Origin: Diprion similis
Taxonomy: Eukaryota > Arthropoda > Insecta > Hymenoptera > Diprionidae
NCBI RefSeq assembly: GCF_021155765.1
Contig: NC_060110.1
Coordinates: 18,250,001 to 18,314,000 of the forward strand
Reading direction: 5' to 3'
Length of the DNA: 64,000 nucleotides
In this document: positions 16,901-30,400 of the stretch, in pieces
Position numbering within the stretch: the first letter of the stretch is position 1
How the letters are laid out: every line of letters begins with the position of its first letter
Notes under the pieces: model-generated
Databases searched by the model: none
Seen by the model: the letters and a program-made list of their open reading frames with translations, nothing else
What the model was told of the DNA's origin: nothing
Translations under genes and position numbers: made by a program

Positions 16901-18465
16901 GCGAAGAACTCCACCTGCAACAGCAGCCCTGGCCTGCCAAAATCCCTTCAATTCGGTCATCGTAAGTTCCAAACTTAAGTCTTAATTTCTTCATTATTAT
17001 CATGACGGTAGGCACCGTATAAGCATCTTTGCTGATCCTCATTCGCCCTCTCATTATCATTTGTATATCCAGTGTCGTGTCGGTTTTTTTACGTGCCCCG
17101 ATATTACCCTCGATGACGTTCTTGTCATTCGAGAGAAAATGACGCTACGGACCTTCGGCTATGGCTACATCGTCCTCCGTGATGATGGTAATGGTCGTGC
17201 AGGAGGATTGTAGTGGTCGTGGTCGTGGTTGTAGTGGTTCAGTGGTTTGTGCGCGCCCGGTACGCGGTTGGTGATCAATAAGCAGTGTCGTATCAATTCT
17301 GGTGCTGTTCGGCGTTATCTGATGATATCTGAACGGTTGTTGCCTTCAGCCATCTTCACCCGACACCCTGGTCCAAAGTGTATATAATCTCGTCACAATT
17401 GCTCTCTCGAAAGTTCAACTTCTCCGAATTTCTGTCCTGTATACTTGATTGCGATACCTGCATCTGCGGAATTATCGGTCTCGCTTCAACCGCATAAAAC
17501 GCGTGATATATTACCAGTTATATCGACGTGATATCCTAATAAATACGAAAATATTCCAAGTCTTATGAGAGAAGCTTAATAAGTCCCGTGAACAGTAAGC
17601 TTTCCAAAGTATGAAGACTCATTGTCAGTTTCAACTTGCGCTCAGTGATCAGGTACAAAGTGCAGTTTATGACGGTATTTCGTAAATTTGTGAGACATGC
17701 CTCCGTGTGCATGTATGTCATTCTGTATATCCCTAACAGTAACAATGTAGTGTTATTATTGCGAAATTGTTGCAAAACATTGAAATAAAGAACAATAGTA
17801 GCAGGTAAATATTCAATAATCATGGTGCAATGCTATTGGTAGGCGATTATAAGAATCATCGATTGTTGTACCGATTTCATTTCGTTTTCATCATCGTCCC
17901 GCACTCAATTTTTATTGCGACTCCCTTTCGGGATTCGGTAGTTATCTAGGCGCGGAGACGACGATAAAGGTGGTGCCACTTGCTCAAGTTACGCCACTGT
18001 AGACGAGTGGGGGGTGGTTTTCTCCGTCGGTTTTCGTCGGTCTTCGACGCCCGCCGTCGCGGCGCTCCGTCAGTGACGGTGGCGGGTTCCAGCAAACGGT
18101 GGGCCGACCCTTGGTCACTCGTACTGTACGTTACACGTCCGAAAGATAGTCGGGAATTGGGTTGAACCCGATTTTTTCGTTCCTCGCTTTTTCTGCGTAC
18201 TTTTTATCGCCTGGACCTTCATCTTCCGTCATACCCGTGGCTGAAAAATGATGACGAATAATACGAGACGACCTCAGAACGAAGGGTCATTTTTTTCTTG
18301 ATAAACACCTCGACCCCTTTTTTTCTCTACCCTTTCATCAGAGTAGCCACTGTCTCGACCGCAATGTACAGTATACTATTTCTCAAACGAGATAGAGATC
18401 TTAGTGTCAGAAATTACATCCTTAGAATTGATTGTCGGGTTCGAGCAGTGATCGGATAACTGGAT
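13925..18465. promoter_or_regulatory. Divergent intergenic region between the CRAL-TRIO gene and RIM-BP
   Basis: 4.5 kb between two divergent genes. A CpG-rich island spans roughly 16200-16900, with a second GC-rich block at about 17950-18170. These are the likely promoters and 5' non-coding exons. The rest is AT-rich. A minus-strand open frame at 15738-16088 (116 codons) and GC-rich frames at 16.2-17.0 kb have no recognisable domain and were not called as genes. Confidence 0.5.
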
Positions 18466-21400
18466 ATGTTACAGTGCTGCGGCGTTGGAGGTGGAGGGGC
18501 ATCGACGGGGCCCCAGCCGCCACAACTGCAGGGGACCAACACAAGAACCACCATCATGCAAGACCCCGTCCTTGAAACTATCCTCGAGGTGAGTAACTCA
18601 GGATGAACAGATTTGACTCGACGGGTGACCCCGAGGGCTTATTCTATATTTTTCAATTTTCCTACTCTCAATATGCGAGTTCACTGATTGATCAAACGAT
18701 GATTCTGGTTGGCTCAAAGACTGTCCAAATTTCAAAATACCATGATAAATCGCAAGTGCTGCAGAACAGACCCCTTACGGAATGTTAGCCTTATACTTTA
18801 GTGTAGATTGAGTTGCATGATTGAGGAGCAAAAGTAAGTCACCGCAATAATTTCAACTAACGAATTTATCTGACTACGCAGAATTATTATTCATATGTGG
18901 GGTATAACGAACGGAATTCAACCAAGTTTCAATATGCCGTACTTGCCCCGTATCAGCCTCTAATAACTTTACGTAAATATTATGCAAGAGTTGATAATAT
19001 AATATGTTATAATGCACTTTCACGACACTCTCGTAGGGTCGCGTTTCAAACCCGCTCACACCACACACAGTATGTGTACATTATACGTAACATTGCCGGC
19101 TTGCTGAGCTGAGCGAAAATACCGAGGAATCTTTGATTTGCGTTCAGTTGTCCAACGGAATTTTAATAACCTCCATGAGCCTACACGACTGCCGGATCGG
19201 ATTTTCAACACCTAATCCCATGAGGCTCCACAGAGTCAAAGGGCCATCAATGATTCCCTTTCAATATCATGATGGCGTTGCGTATTCTTACGGTAGCAGC
19301 GAATTCCTAGCGCATGTCTTATTTCATTGCTGAACCGTCGTTTCCGAAAGTTGAGCTGTAGACTACTTTGACGCTTTAAGAATACACAAATCTCCTTAAT
19401 TCGATTTTCCCTTATCATACATACCTATACTCCTCCAGCTTTGGTTGGATATTCAGTTTTCCTACTTGACAACGAATTTGACAGCTTAGCACAGCCGGCA
19501 ACAGCCATGAAATCCACAGGCATGTGTATTACTATGTATAGCTATTTCTTGAACTACAATACAGGAACCTTGAATAACTCTGTGAATAACCATAAATCTA
19601 CCATGAAGTTCAGATGAATATCAGAGATACAACCCAACATTCTCACCAATTATAAATCCTTATCCTAAAATGAGATAATCAAATGTAGCAATTCATTCAT
19701 TTCATGTTATAGCAAATGCGAGAGACCGAAGCTCGCAGAGCAGAATTGGAGAGGCAACATGCGGAGGCGCAAGCTCAGTTACGTGACAAGCTAGCTGGCC
19801 GGTATCCAGGTCCTGAGTCTGTTGAAGCACTGCAATCGAAGATCAGGGAACTCGAAAAAAAAACAGAACTCCAAATGGTTAGACACGAAGAACTGTCCCT
19901 AGAACTGACCAGCTTGAGACGGGCACGTAGCAGAGGACCGGTTGCCAGCAACGTGACTTCAACAGTTCCCATGTCCACATGGCCCCCTGCTGGTTCCGAA
20001 ATTGATCGAATTATTGCCAAAATTGAACAGGATAACAGGTGATAGTCATGGTGTAATACATGTCTATGTGCTTCATTAAGCATTTCATTCAGCTTCATGG
20101 CGCTACATACTTACTAGATTTCTCTGATACAATCACCCACATAAATCAGGGAAATATATTGTACCATGCTAAATTAGATATGGCACTTCATTGTTAAAAG
20201 TAATCAATGTGTCTAGTCATACTTGTAATATAAATTTAAACTGGTGTAGCTTAGATGAAGCATCAATAATTCAATTGCAATATACTGGTCGACCAAAAAT
20301 TTCCAGTTTGTTTAATACAAATAGCCAGAATGCTAGTAAAGTAATAAGTTGAGGGTATTATTTAAAAAATGTCTTAGAGGCTTTCTACCACCTACATTCA
20401 TTACATCTAATTCTTTCTATCTTTTAATTTCGATTACACACACTCAGCTTAAGTAAAACCAGTGCCAGTAGGATTCTGCACGAGTTGGATCATTCGAGGA
20501 GCAACGTGACAACTCAACAGCCGTCTGGTTCCCAAAGTATATTACGTTCAAGTTCAGAAAATCTTCCTAACTTGGGGCAACATCAGCATCCTCCACATCC
20601 GCATGCATTAAATCTTGGTCTACCGTCACAAACATCACACGTGAGTTGTCATTGATAAATAAGCCAAGATTTTATTGCTGTATAGAATGACTCTTTCAAC
20701 AGTAGTATCTAATAACTGCATAGCTATCTTTGTGGGGTAACATTATTCAAAAACATTTGAGAATATATTGAGTAACTCATGCTGATATCTGTAATTAATA
20801 GTACGCTGGTTCGCCGATGCCATTAACACCAATGATGCCTGGCTGTCCACCGTTAACACCAAATGGTCCACCGTACCACTACAGCGAGCCGATTCCACCT
20901 GCACCATCTCTTTCAACTAGCCAATCACAGCCTGCATTTCAGCAGAAACTACAACAATATCAGCAACAACAACAGCAACAGCAACAGCAGCACGAACTAT
21001 CAAGCTCGCATTCACAAGGAACCCTACCATCTCAACAAAAACAATTACAAACACATACGCAGTTTTCCGGCAGTCAATATCAAGAAAGCTATCCACATAC
21101 ACAAACGTACCAACAACCAATACAGCAACAACAACATCCTGTTTCGACTTCGTACTTAACTTCGGCTACTGGAGGTCAGACTGTCATGCCTCATTATACG
21201 CAACCGAGTCAGACAAATCAAGGCTATCAACTCAACGGTACTCAACAGGTAGGTTTTTCTACCAACAATAATACGAACATTCGTCAAGAATTTTTCCAAG
21301 CATGTTTCTTCGCCCTGCACTACACAATAATACCTGGTGAATATGAAATGGAAAAACATAGTTATTATGAAGTATTGTAATCTACTAGTGGGTTGGGATT

Positions 21401-24400
21401 CATGATAAAGAAGATCGAGAAAAAATGTATATGAAGAACATGGAAAATACGTGTATTTCATCAAAATGACTTACATCCTGTTATTGTATCATGTTAATGA
21501 TTATTTTTTATTTCACTAGCAGACAACGTACCCCACGCTGTCCATGACTTCTCATCCCAATGGAACTTACAACTCTGTAACAACCAGTTACGCATCGCAA
21601 CTAACTCATCACAACTATTCTGGACCACATACAAGTATCCCCCAGACAACGCTTTCTTCTCTTCCACCGTATTCGACAACAACACCTGCCTATCACTCAA
21701 CATTGGGTACCTTGACTAGCTCCTCACAAAATATGCTTCCTTTTTCAACTGGGCAAAGCACCTTTTCAACTGCTGGTTCTAACTACTCTACAGTCGGAAC
21801 AAACGCATATGGCACGTCGGGGGTAAACACAGGTATAAATGATATGCCACTAGATAAAAAATTTTCCCTAAAAATTTTTCACACTGCCTATAACTTATTT
21901 GTGTCAAGCAAATTCATAACTTGTTTTCATTACAAATTAGGGCCTACTTCCAGTGGCTTATTACAAGCTATAGGAGATCCCCTTCAAGCTATGCAACAGT
22001 TGTCGGCACAGTCGCAAGCTAGCCAACTGCAACAACAAGCTATTATACATCAAATTCAACAGAGCTTGCGAGCCAGCTCGCCGACCGCCACTGGATCAAC
22101 TGGTCATCACTTTTTAGGACCGAGACAAATGCCAAAAATCCCAACAGGCATTTTATCCAATCCGATGGATCGTCTCACTAATGACAATATGGTGTCTGAA
22201 GGACAAGTGGACATGTTAGATATTCCTGGAAAAGGCAGGTGTTATGTTTACATCGCACGGTTCAGCTACGAACCTTTCCAGCATTCGCCTAATGAAAACC
22301 CTGAAGCTGAGTTGCCTGTACAAGGCGGAGATTATCTTTTGGTATGGGGACAGCCTGACGACGATGGTTTTCTTGATGCAGAGACACTAGATGGTCGACG
22401 AGGCCTTGTACCAGCAAATTTCGTTCAAAAATTGGTAGGAGATGATCTCTTAGAATTTCACCAAGCTGTACTGGGACTCAGAGATGTTGATGATGCTGCT
22501 TCTACTAATATACCACAAGTCAGTATAACATTAATGATACATCTTTTCTTGGTTTGCAACTAGATCGTTCTCTGATGTTATTATACCAACTGCACCTCAA
22601 TTTTCAGTTTGAATCTATACCTGGTAATGTTAGAGATTTTTACTCCAGTTATGAAACAAAAAAAATCAATAAACGGTACATTATTAATCATACATTTCCA
22701 TGCTGTAGTAAATATGTTTCTACCGACACTCTGCACCACTTTTCTATTGATAACACCAATGAAAACAAAATTACAGTTACAGTCAGCTAGTATTCACAGT
22801 TCATATTATTATACTAAGTCCGATTGCTCTGATACTTGATTTTAATCATGAATGGGATCGCAGTGTTACCTGCAAGACATTGATTTGGAGTTAGCAGCAC
22901 TAGAAGAGGGCAACCGGAACCGTCAAGCAGAATTATCTGCCTATGCAGAGCTGGACAATATTGCTGATGAAGATGAACAAGAGCCACCAGGTTAATATCT
23001 TAATATTGCATGTTTTTTTCGAACGGTACTAGTTCAATGTCTACTTCGTACATGGTTCGATCATAATAAAACGTAGATTCGAACTTCCAATGGGAGATCT
23101 TTTCCAATGATTTATATTCTCTGTATAGAAACGAACCGATAACTTCTCTATTATTTGTTTTGATACGAATGTAATATGTATCGTTGTATATTATGTTTCT
23201 TACATGAATCGATGGTTGTGATATCCAATAATTTTGCAGAATATCAAAGCTTGTGATCAATCTGCTTCGAATGTAATATTCTATTTAATTTTACTCATTC
23301 TTAGATTATTCTGATCAGTTTAGGTAGATTTACCTAGGTTATATCTCGAGAGTGAGAATTTCGAAATTATTTTGGGAATTGTATCCATAATGTTTTTATA
23401 CTTACCAAGTGATTTATTCTGTTGAGATGAGAGTGAAGACTTCATTTACACACAGTTGCTATTAAAACTTTTTTTTAACGGGATGTTACCAATCCTGCAA
23501 TACTTTTTCAAGAAAAATGGCATCATCAAATCCGAAGTAAAATAGAGTGTGCATGTTGCACGCTGTATAGATTGTTTTTATTTCTTTTACAATATTTATT
23601 TGTCTGTTTATTCAATTCAGATAAATATAACGGTATATAGGTATATATATAGATATACCATGAAGTTGTTGTGTATCATTTTAAATGAACAGACGATACA
23701 AATATGCCTAGGGTATTTTATTATTCAGAATTCAGTTTTGTTTTGTCTACAATCTTTGCTGTAACTCCGAGCAATAGGCCAAGTAAAAATTTATTTCATT
23801 AGCTGCTTGCGGTGAAGCAACACAATGAACAGTGCTAGTATTGTAGCTTAGACTTAAATAAGGACTGTGGGAAATATTTATTCGACAGCTACTACGACAA
23901 GTTATTTGATGACACTCTCTATTGAGCAGCATCGCAAAAACAGCTATTTTTGGTTATCTGAATGGAACGAACAGTGTTTGGCTGTTGATTGTACAAAATA
24001 CAATATTGAATGGGGTTAGGCTCGCCGAGAGAGAGAGTACCTACAGCTAGGGTTGTCTTGTGTTTTTCCTCCTGAAGAAGTCTACCTGTTTTCGGACCTA
24101 GTACCGGCGCCACAACACCTCACCCTTGAACGTCAGCTGAACAAGAGTGTGCTGATCGGTTGGACTGCGCCGCAAGAGAATTCTCATCACCTCGAGTCAT
24201 ACCATGTCTATGTTGATGGAGTCCTTAAGGTCACTGTCAAAGCTACTGAGAGAACTAGAGCATTGGTCGAAGGAGTTGATTCCACAAGGGTCAGTTTTTG
24301 CTTTGTTTTGTATACATAGTAATTATAAACGCAACACGCTATCGTGTTCAAGAGTTTTTTTTGTAGAAATTTCGTGTCCTTTCTATTCATGTTATCCCTG

Positions 24401-27400
24401 ACATTTGTTAGTAGCTTAAAATATCGAAGGAAAAAATATTTGTTCAACCTAAGAATTGACAGAATTTTTTATAAAATTCTTATCACATCTAGCGCTCCTC
24501 AATGTACATTCCCTTAATAATTTTTTTCTAAATTTCGAAAGTATGAATCTTAGATTTGTAGTACTTTCAAACTAAAAATCAAATCATTTTCAATCACACA
24601 GCCACACAGGATAAGTGTTCGATCTGTAACACACTCTCGGCGGACGTCGCGGGATGCTGCGTGTACTATGGTGATTGGTAAAGACGTTGCCATGGGACCG
24701 ACTGCAGTTAAAGCATCAAACGTTACTGCAACTAGTGCCGTCATTTCATGGTTACCAAGCAACAGTAATCATCAGCATGTCGTTTGCGTCAATAATGTTG
24801 AAGTTAGAACTGTGAAACCTGGAGTTTACCGTCACACAATAACTGGCTTAGCTCCATCCACGATATACAGAGTAACTGTTAAAGCAAAGAACTTGAGGGC
24901 TACTCACTTTGAGGACCAGAATACGCAGTCAGCTAATGCATTGGCATGTCACGTCCACTTCAAGACGCTACCTAAGGGACTGCCGGATCCTCCGGTCGAT
25001 ATACAGGTAATAATTGTGGACTACAATATACAGTGTCCATAACTGGCTTGAGAAAAACTTCACCCGATGGGAAACTATTCTTGCACTATCAGTTTCTTAT
25101 TGTGACTTTTTAAAGGTGGAGGCAGGACCGCAGGACGGCACTTTGCTAGTGACCTGGCAGCCTGTTGCCCTAAACGGTTCGGCCGTCACCGGTTATGCGG
25201 TTTACGCGGATGGTAAAAAAGTTACAGACGTTGACAGTCCAACTGGAGATCACGCTTTGATTGACATACACAAATTGATGGGTCTGAATCCCAAACATGT
25301 AACAGTGAGAACAAAAAGTAGGGAAAGTCAGTCCGGAGACAGTTGTGCAACTGCGATTCCATGCAGCGTTCTCAGAGGAGGCCCCCATTTGCATGGCCCT
25401 CATGGGCCTGACCTCAACCAGCAACAAATATCCAATCAAGAAGACCCTAACCGTAGAGTTACAAATATGAATCAACGATATCCGAGCGCACCTGTACCTC
25501 CGCATATGAGGCGGCACGGCACAACCAGGGTGGATTCACATGGTCAAGTAGTTATCGAGACTGACGAAAATCTCTCGGATAAAGAAATATATCCAGGGCA
25601 GAGTATACCGCAGATAGGTAAGGTTTCCTGATTCATTTCAATACTTGAAAGCATCAAATTAATTTGAACTGCTTCATGCGTATCAAAAGTCATCACTTAA
25701 TTCTTCCATTTGAATGGGAGCAATTTTCACTAAGATAAATCGATGTACAAAAACTTCATTTAACTTATCGCATCTATTCCTAATCTCACAAAGCTTCTGC
25801 ATTTAATCTTTACTGATCAATAAAGATTTATAAACGTTTTTCAACCATCGTTGATTATTAGGTGTGCCAGAAATCACAAAAGATTCGGCTAGTGAAGCAA
25901 ATTACAGCGAGGAAGAAGATCCGTCTAGAAGAGGAAGAAACATGCCTCCGCATCATGGCCATCACAGATACAATAATCCAGGGATACCTGCTGGACCAAC
26001 TCACAGAGGAGGTAGACCTACCGGAGCTCCTAGACCTCAGGATCCATATTACGATCAATCGGGTATATTTCCATTCAGAATCTCTGCTTAAATTAAAAAC
26101 CTTTCTTGCCACTTCATTTGTTTATGCAAACTGTAACAGAGTTTCCGTATACCGTTCGATACTGATTGCCGACTTTCACGTTTAGCAGGTAACCAAAGAG
26201 GAAGAGGTCCAGTGTATCGAAGTGGACGAGGAGCAAGTCAGGCTCAAAGTGGAGGTGCTGGTGGACCGCATCATGCTCCTGGCGGGGCTCAGCAAGTTAA
26301 CAAACGGACCAGGTGGTTTGTAGCTCTATTTGACTACGATCCTACTACAATGTCACCAAACCCTGATGCCTGCGAAGAAGAGTTACCTTTCAGCGAGGGT
26401 GAAACTATCAAGGTTTTTGCAAATTAAATATTTAAACATCATCAGTGTTCACTTCTTGAATGAAATTGGTAACATGAAACGAACCATTAACACAGATTGT
26501 CCCAGTGCAAAGAGGTTCAATTAAAATTCAACCCTGACAATCCATTGGGAATGTGTATCTTTATAACAGTCAGGTCAAGTTCAAACTAAAATAATTTACC
26601 TTTCTCTTGAAATCCGAAATTACATTTTTCTTTCTCTTGAAGGTTTATGGGGAAAAAGATGGGGATGGATTTTATTGGGGTGAGTGTAGAGGCCGAAGAG
26701 GTTTCGTACCTCATAATATGGTCGAAGAATTGAAGGATCAAGGTCCAAACTCAGGCGTTGCGGTTCGGCGAACTGTCCAAGGTAGTGGTCAGGGAGACAG
26801 GTGGGGTGATATATACGCCAATATGCCTGTAAAGAAGATGATCGCCCTTTATGACTATGACCCTCAAGAACTTTCGCCAAATGTCGACGCAGAGGTGAAT
26901 TTTTTTCCACAATCGACGACTATAGTTTGAACTTGTTAATAAACCAAAATGTTTGTAATCACTTTTAAACGTTAGCAAGTGGAACTGAGCTTTCAAACTG
27001 GCAATGAGATCTATGTCTATGGGGAAATGGATGATGATGGGTTCTATATGGGCGAACTGGATGGAGTACGTGGGCTAGTTCCGAGTAACTTCCTCACAGA
27101 AGCACCTGGTCAAGCACAAACTCAAGGCCAAGGCCAGGTTCAACAGCCTCCTGGCAGTAGAAGAGCCCCTGGGCAGGGTCAAGGTCCAGGTGCACGAGGT
27201 CCACCGCCTCCTCCTAGGGAACCTCCTCCACCTGGCCATCGTCGCCCAAAAGGTAAGATTGACAGTTACTTTCCTTCATTTCTATTTTCAACAATTATGG
27301 ACGCTATTATGTATAACTATCTCCGTTTAGGCCAACTGTATATTCTTATGATTCATTCATTTTTAAATATCAAAAGGGTTTCGGGATCCAATAATACTCA

Positions 27401-30400
27401 CAGAATAAATATTAAATGATCCTTGTCAACCGACAATGCTACTTCTACTTTGCATATTACTGTGCATAGTAATAGTGTATTTTAATTCTATTCAGTAACC
27501 TGAATTAACAATATCGTTTCTTAATAACATCACTATTTCCTACCAATATGGATATTTTGATGAATAACAAAAATATGTCCAACAAAACATCATTCGACTC
27601 ATAGTATGGAAAGTATAAGAGACGAGGATTGTCTTTCTATTAATAACAATGCATCAATACAAATTTTACAAAAAAGCGTAAACGGAGTATAGGAACAGCA
27701 AGCAACACAAGACACGAGACTTGATGTGCCAGACGACAGGCAGGAGGGTCACGAGAAAACATACGGTCAGCGTGTACCAATATATTAATTATTGTCCAAT
27801 TGATATTAAACTATACTATTAAAATATGGCCAAAACACGCAACCATTAATTCTTTACTAAGAATATTTGTAACTGGTTAAGCCAAATAAGAAATCCAAAT
27901 GTTAAAAACATTATAGATAGTTAATTATAATGGAATTTGGATATTTTATTCCTCTAGAGGGCCACTTATGAATATTTCAAATACATACACTTTAGACTAA
28001 TTAATTAACTGCTAATTGATGTTGGGTGATGTACCGATGTCGTAGAAATCTATACTATTGCTTGCCCTACAATCTACGTGCTCAGTATGTGTTGAAGGTT
28101 CATACTTGTTATACACTTGTACACAGAAATCGCAGCATCTAATTTGCACATGATTATAAATACACTGTAAATAAACTGATGAGACTTCACCTGAGATCTA
28201 TAAAAAAGTTCGGGGTACCCAAAGTTGAAGAATAATTGGATACAATTTATTTGACATTAAATTTCTTTCTCACCAGAGATTGAGCATTCACATAAAGTAA
28301 TTGTTGTACAGCAGTACCTTTATTGTCTTAGGCTAAATATAATTGAACTGTGATAAAAATCAACTACGAGAAAACAAAATTGTTTCAAAAACTATAGAAT
28401 TTTAAAAAAAGAAGATTAGAGGGCAGTTCACAAAAATATATGGTATTTTAGTGATACAGTGATTTTATCCCAGGAAAGATATAATATCAAGAATACAATC
28501 ACATAATGGCAAGTTATATTGTGATCATAAAGGCCATAAAGTAAATATCAAAATAATTACAAAAGATGCTATGATTTTCATGATTGTTTGAATTAAGAAG
28601 AGACGTATTGATTGAATGTGTTATTATCGAATATAAATAACTAATACCCCATCTATCCGTAATCCAGTCAGTATAATATATACTTGATGAAATACCTCGA
28701 GTACTGCTAGACACGTACTGATATACAAACACATGACAAATGCAAAAACACCATGCTGCTTTCAATGTGTTCTCTTATATACTATGTATTTTCTCTCCGG
28801 GCTCTATTCAGCTCTTTCACTTCTCTATATCTGTCCTACTATCTTTGTCTATATATACACGTATATATTTATATATATATTAACTCTCACAGATATATAT
28901 ATATATATATATATTTATTAATATACACATATATATATGTATATTAATATAGATAAATTATATTATATTTATTTATTGACTGATTATTAAGATCATGTCG
29001 TATTAACATGATCTGTCTGTGTGCCTGGACTGGTCAGTGGTCGTCGTGTCACATGATTGTCGTTCGTGTCGTGTTGTCATGCTGGTGCCATATCATATCA
29101 TTTAGTTATTAGTATTATTCTCTTCTAACTTCCATACTTGATTTTTATCATCCAAATTCATGATAAATGTCACATTTATATTCAACTACTAGCAAAGAGT
29201 TGGTTGATATTTTCCTACATATTCACCCACTAATTATGTAGGTCATATCCTAATTCAATTAGTTCTATAAAATATTCATAATAGTTTGAAAGTTTCTGAA
29301 AAGCTACCATTGTTTGAATTTTATCACACATTTTATATAAATTTTCAAAGGCACTTTTTTAGCTGTTAAAATTAAAAAATAAAGTGTATACATAGATTTC
29401 CTGCAGTTGTCAAATTATGAGTTAGGGTACTCAAATTCCTCGTACTGCACAGTATTAATCTTCAAGGCATAGACATTCCGTATAATGCTTGCTTTCAATG
29501 AAATATGAAATATTATTAAACTGTTCAAATGATTCGATATCAGCAATAGTGCATTATAATATTTATCATCCTCACTTCTAATGAATAGATAATTTTTCCA
29601 AATTGTAATTATTTCCTTGAGAAATAATGTATTGAAATATTACATCCAGACATAATATTTTCTAAGTATCTCCAAGTTTTGAAGCGATCTGATGTAGCAC
29701 CTTTTTTTGGGATAGTTTCATTTTAGATTATTCGTTTTACTTCTCTTGAAGTATCCTTGGTCATAATCCTAGACAAAAATATTAAAAATTAAATTCATAC
29801 TAGACCTCACTCAAATCCATATACAGGTATGTCTGAGCTCTACAATGACTCCTTTTTGCAAACATTCTCATAGATTTCATAAATAGTTTAATAACACGGT
29901 CCAATTTGCATTGTATTCATAAATAGTTTTTAATCAACTCCAACCTGCAATTTTTCTAGAAACTTCTACAATTTACGAAAAGTCGTCATAGGATACTTCT
30001 GATGCTCTCAGATTTGTAATCATTCATAATACTTTCATCGCATTCGTGTTGTGACTGATGGTTGAAATAATATCTCTGAAAGTTCATGTTAATAAGGCAT
30101 TTCATAATCAATTAGTCAAATACATAAATAAATTTCATAGTTGTGAATTATATGAAAATCGTGAATGGTATGGTATAGTCACTTTGAACTTTGCGCCACA
30201 AATGACAACACGACTCTGTTCTCTTCTCTGTTGCTAGATGCGTCTGCCTGCATTGTGCCTGTGTCTGTCCCTGTCTGTCACTTAGACTCTAGACAACAAC
30301 AACAACAACAACAACTACCACCACTAATGAACAACCAACAACAACAAAACAATCCACCACCGCATCTAGCCTATCAACAAGCGAACAACCACAGCTACAC

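Noticed and set aside
16211-17060. Several overlapping GC-rich frames at the CpG island
   Set aside because: Frames are open on both strands at once, with Arg/Pro/Gly-rich translations typical of CpG islands rather than proteins.
19020-19065. Possible tRNA T-loop-like string (GTTTCAAACCCGC)
   Set aside because: No matching acceptor stem, D-arm or anticodon arm could be laid out around it.
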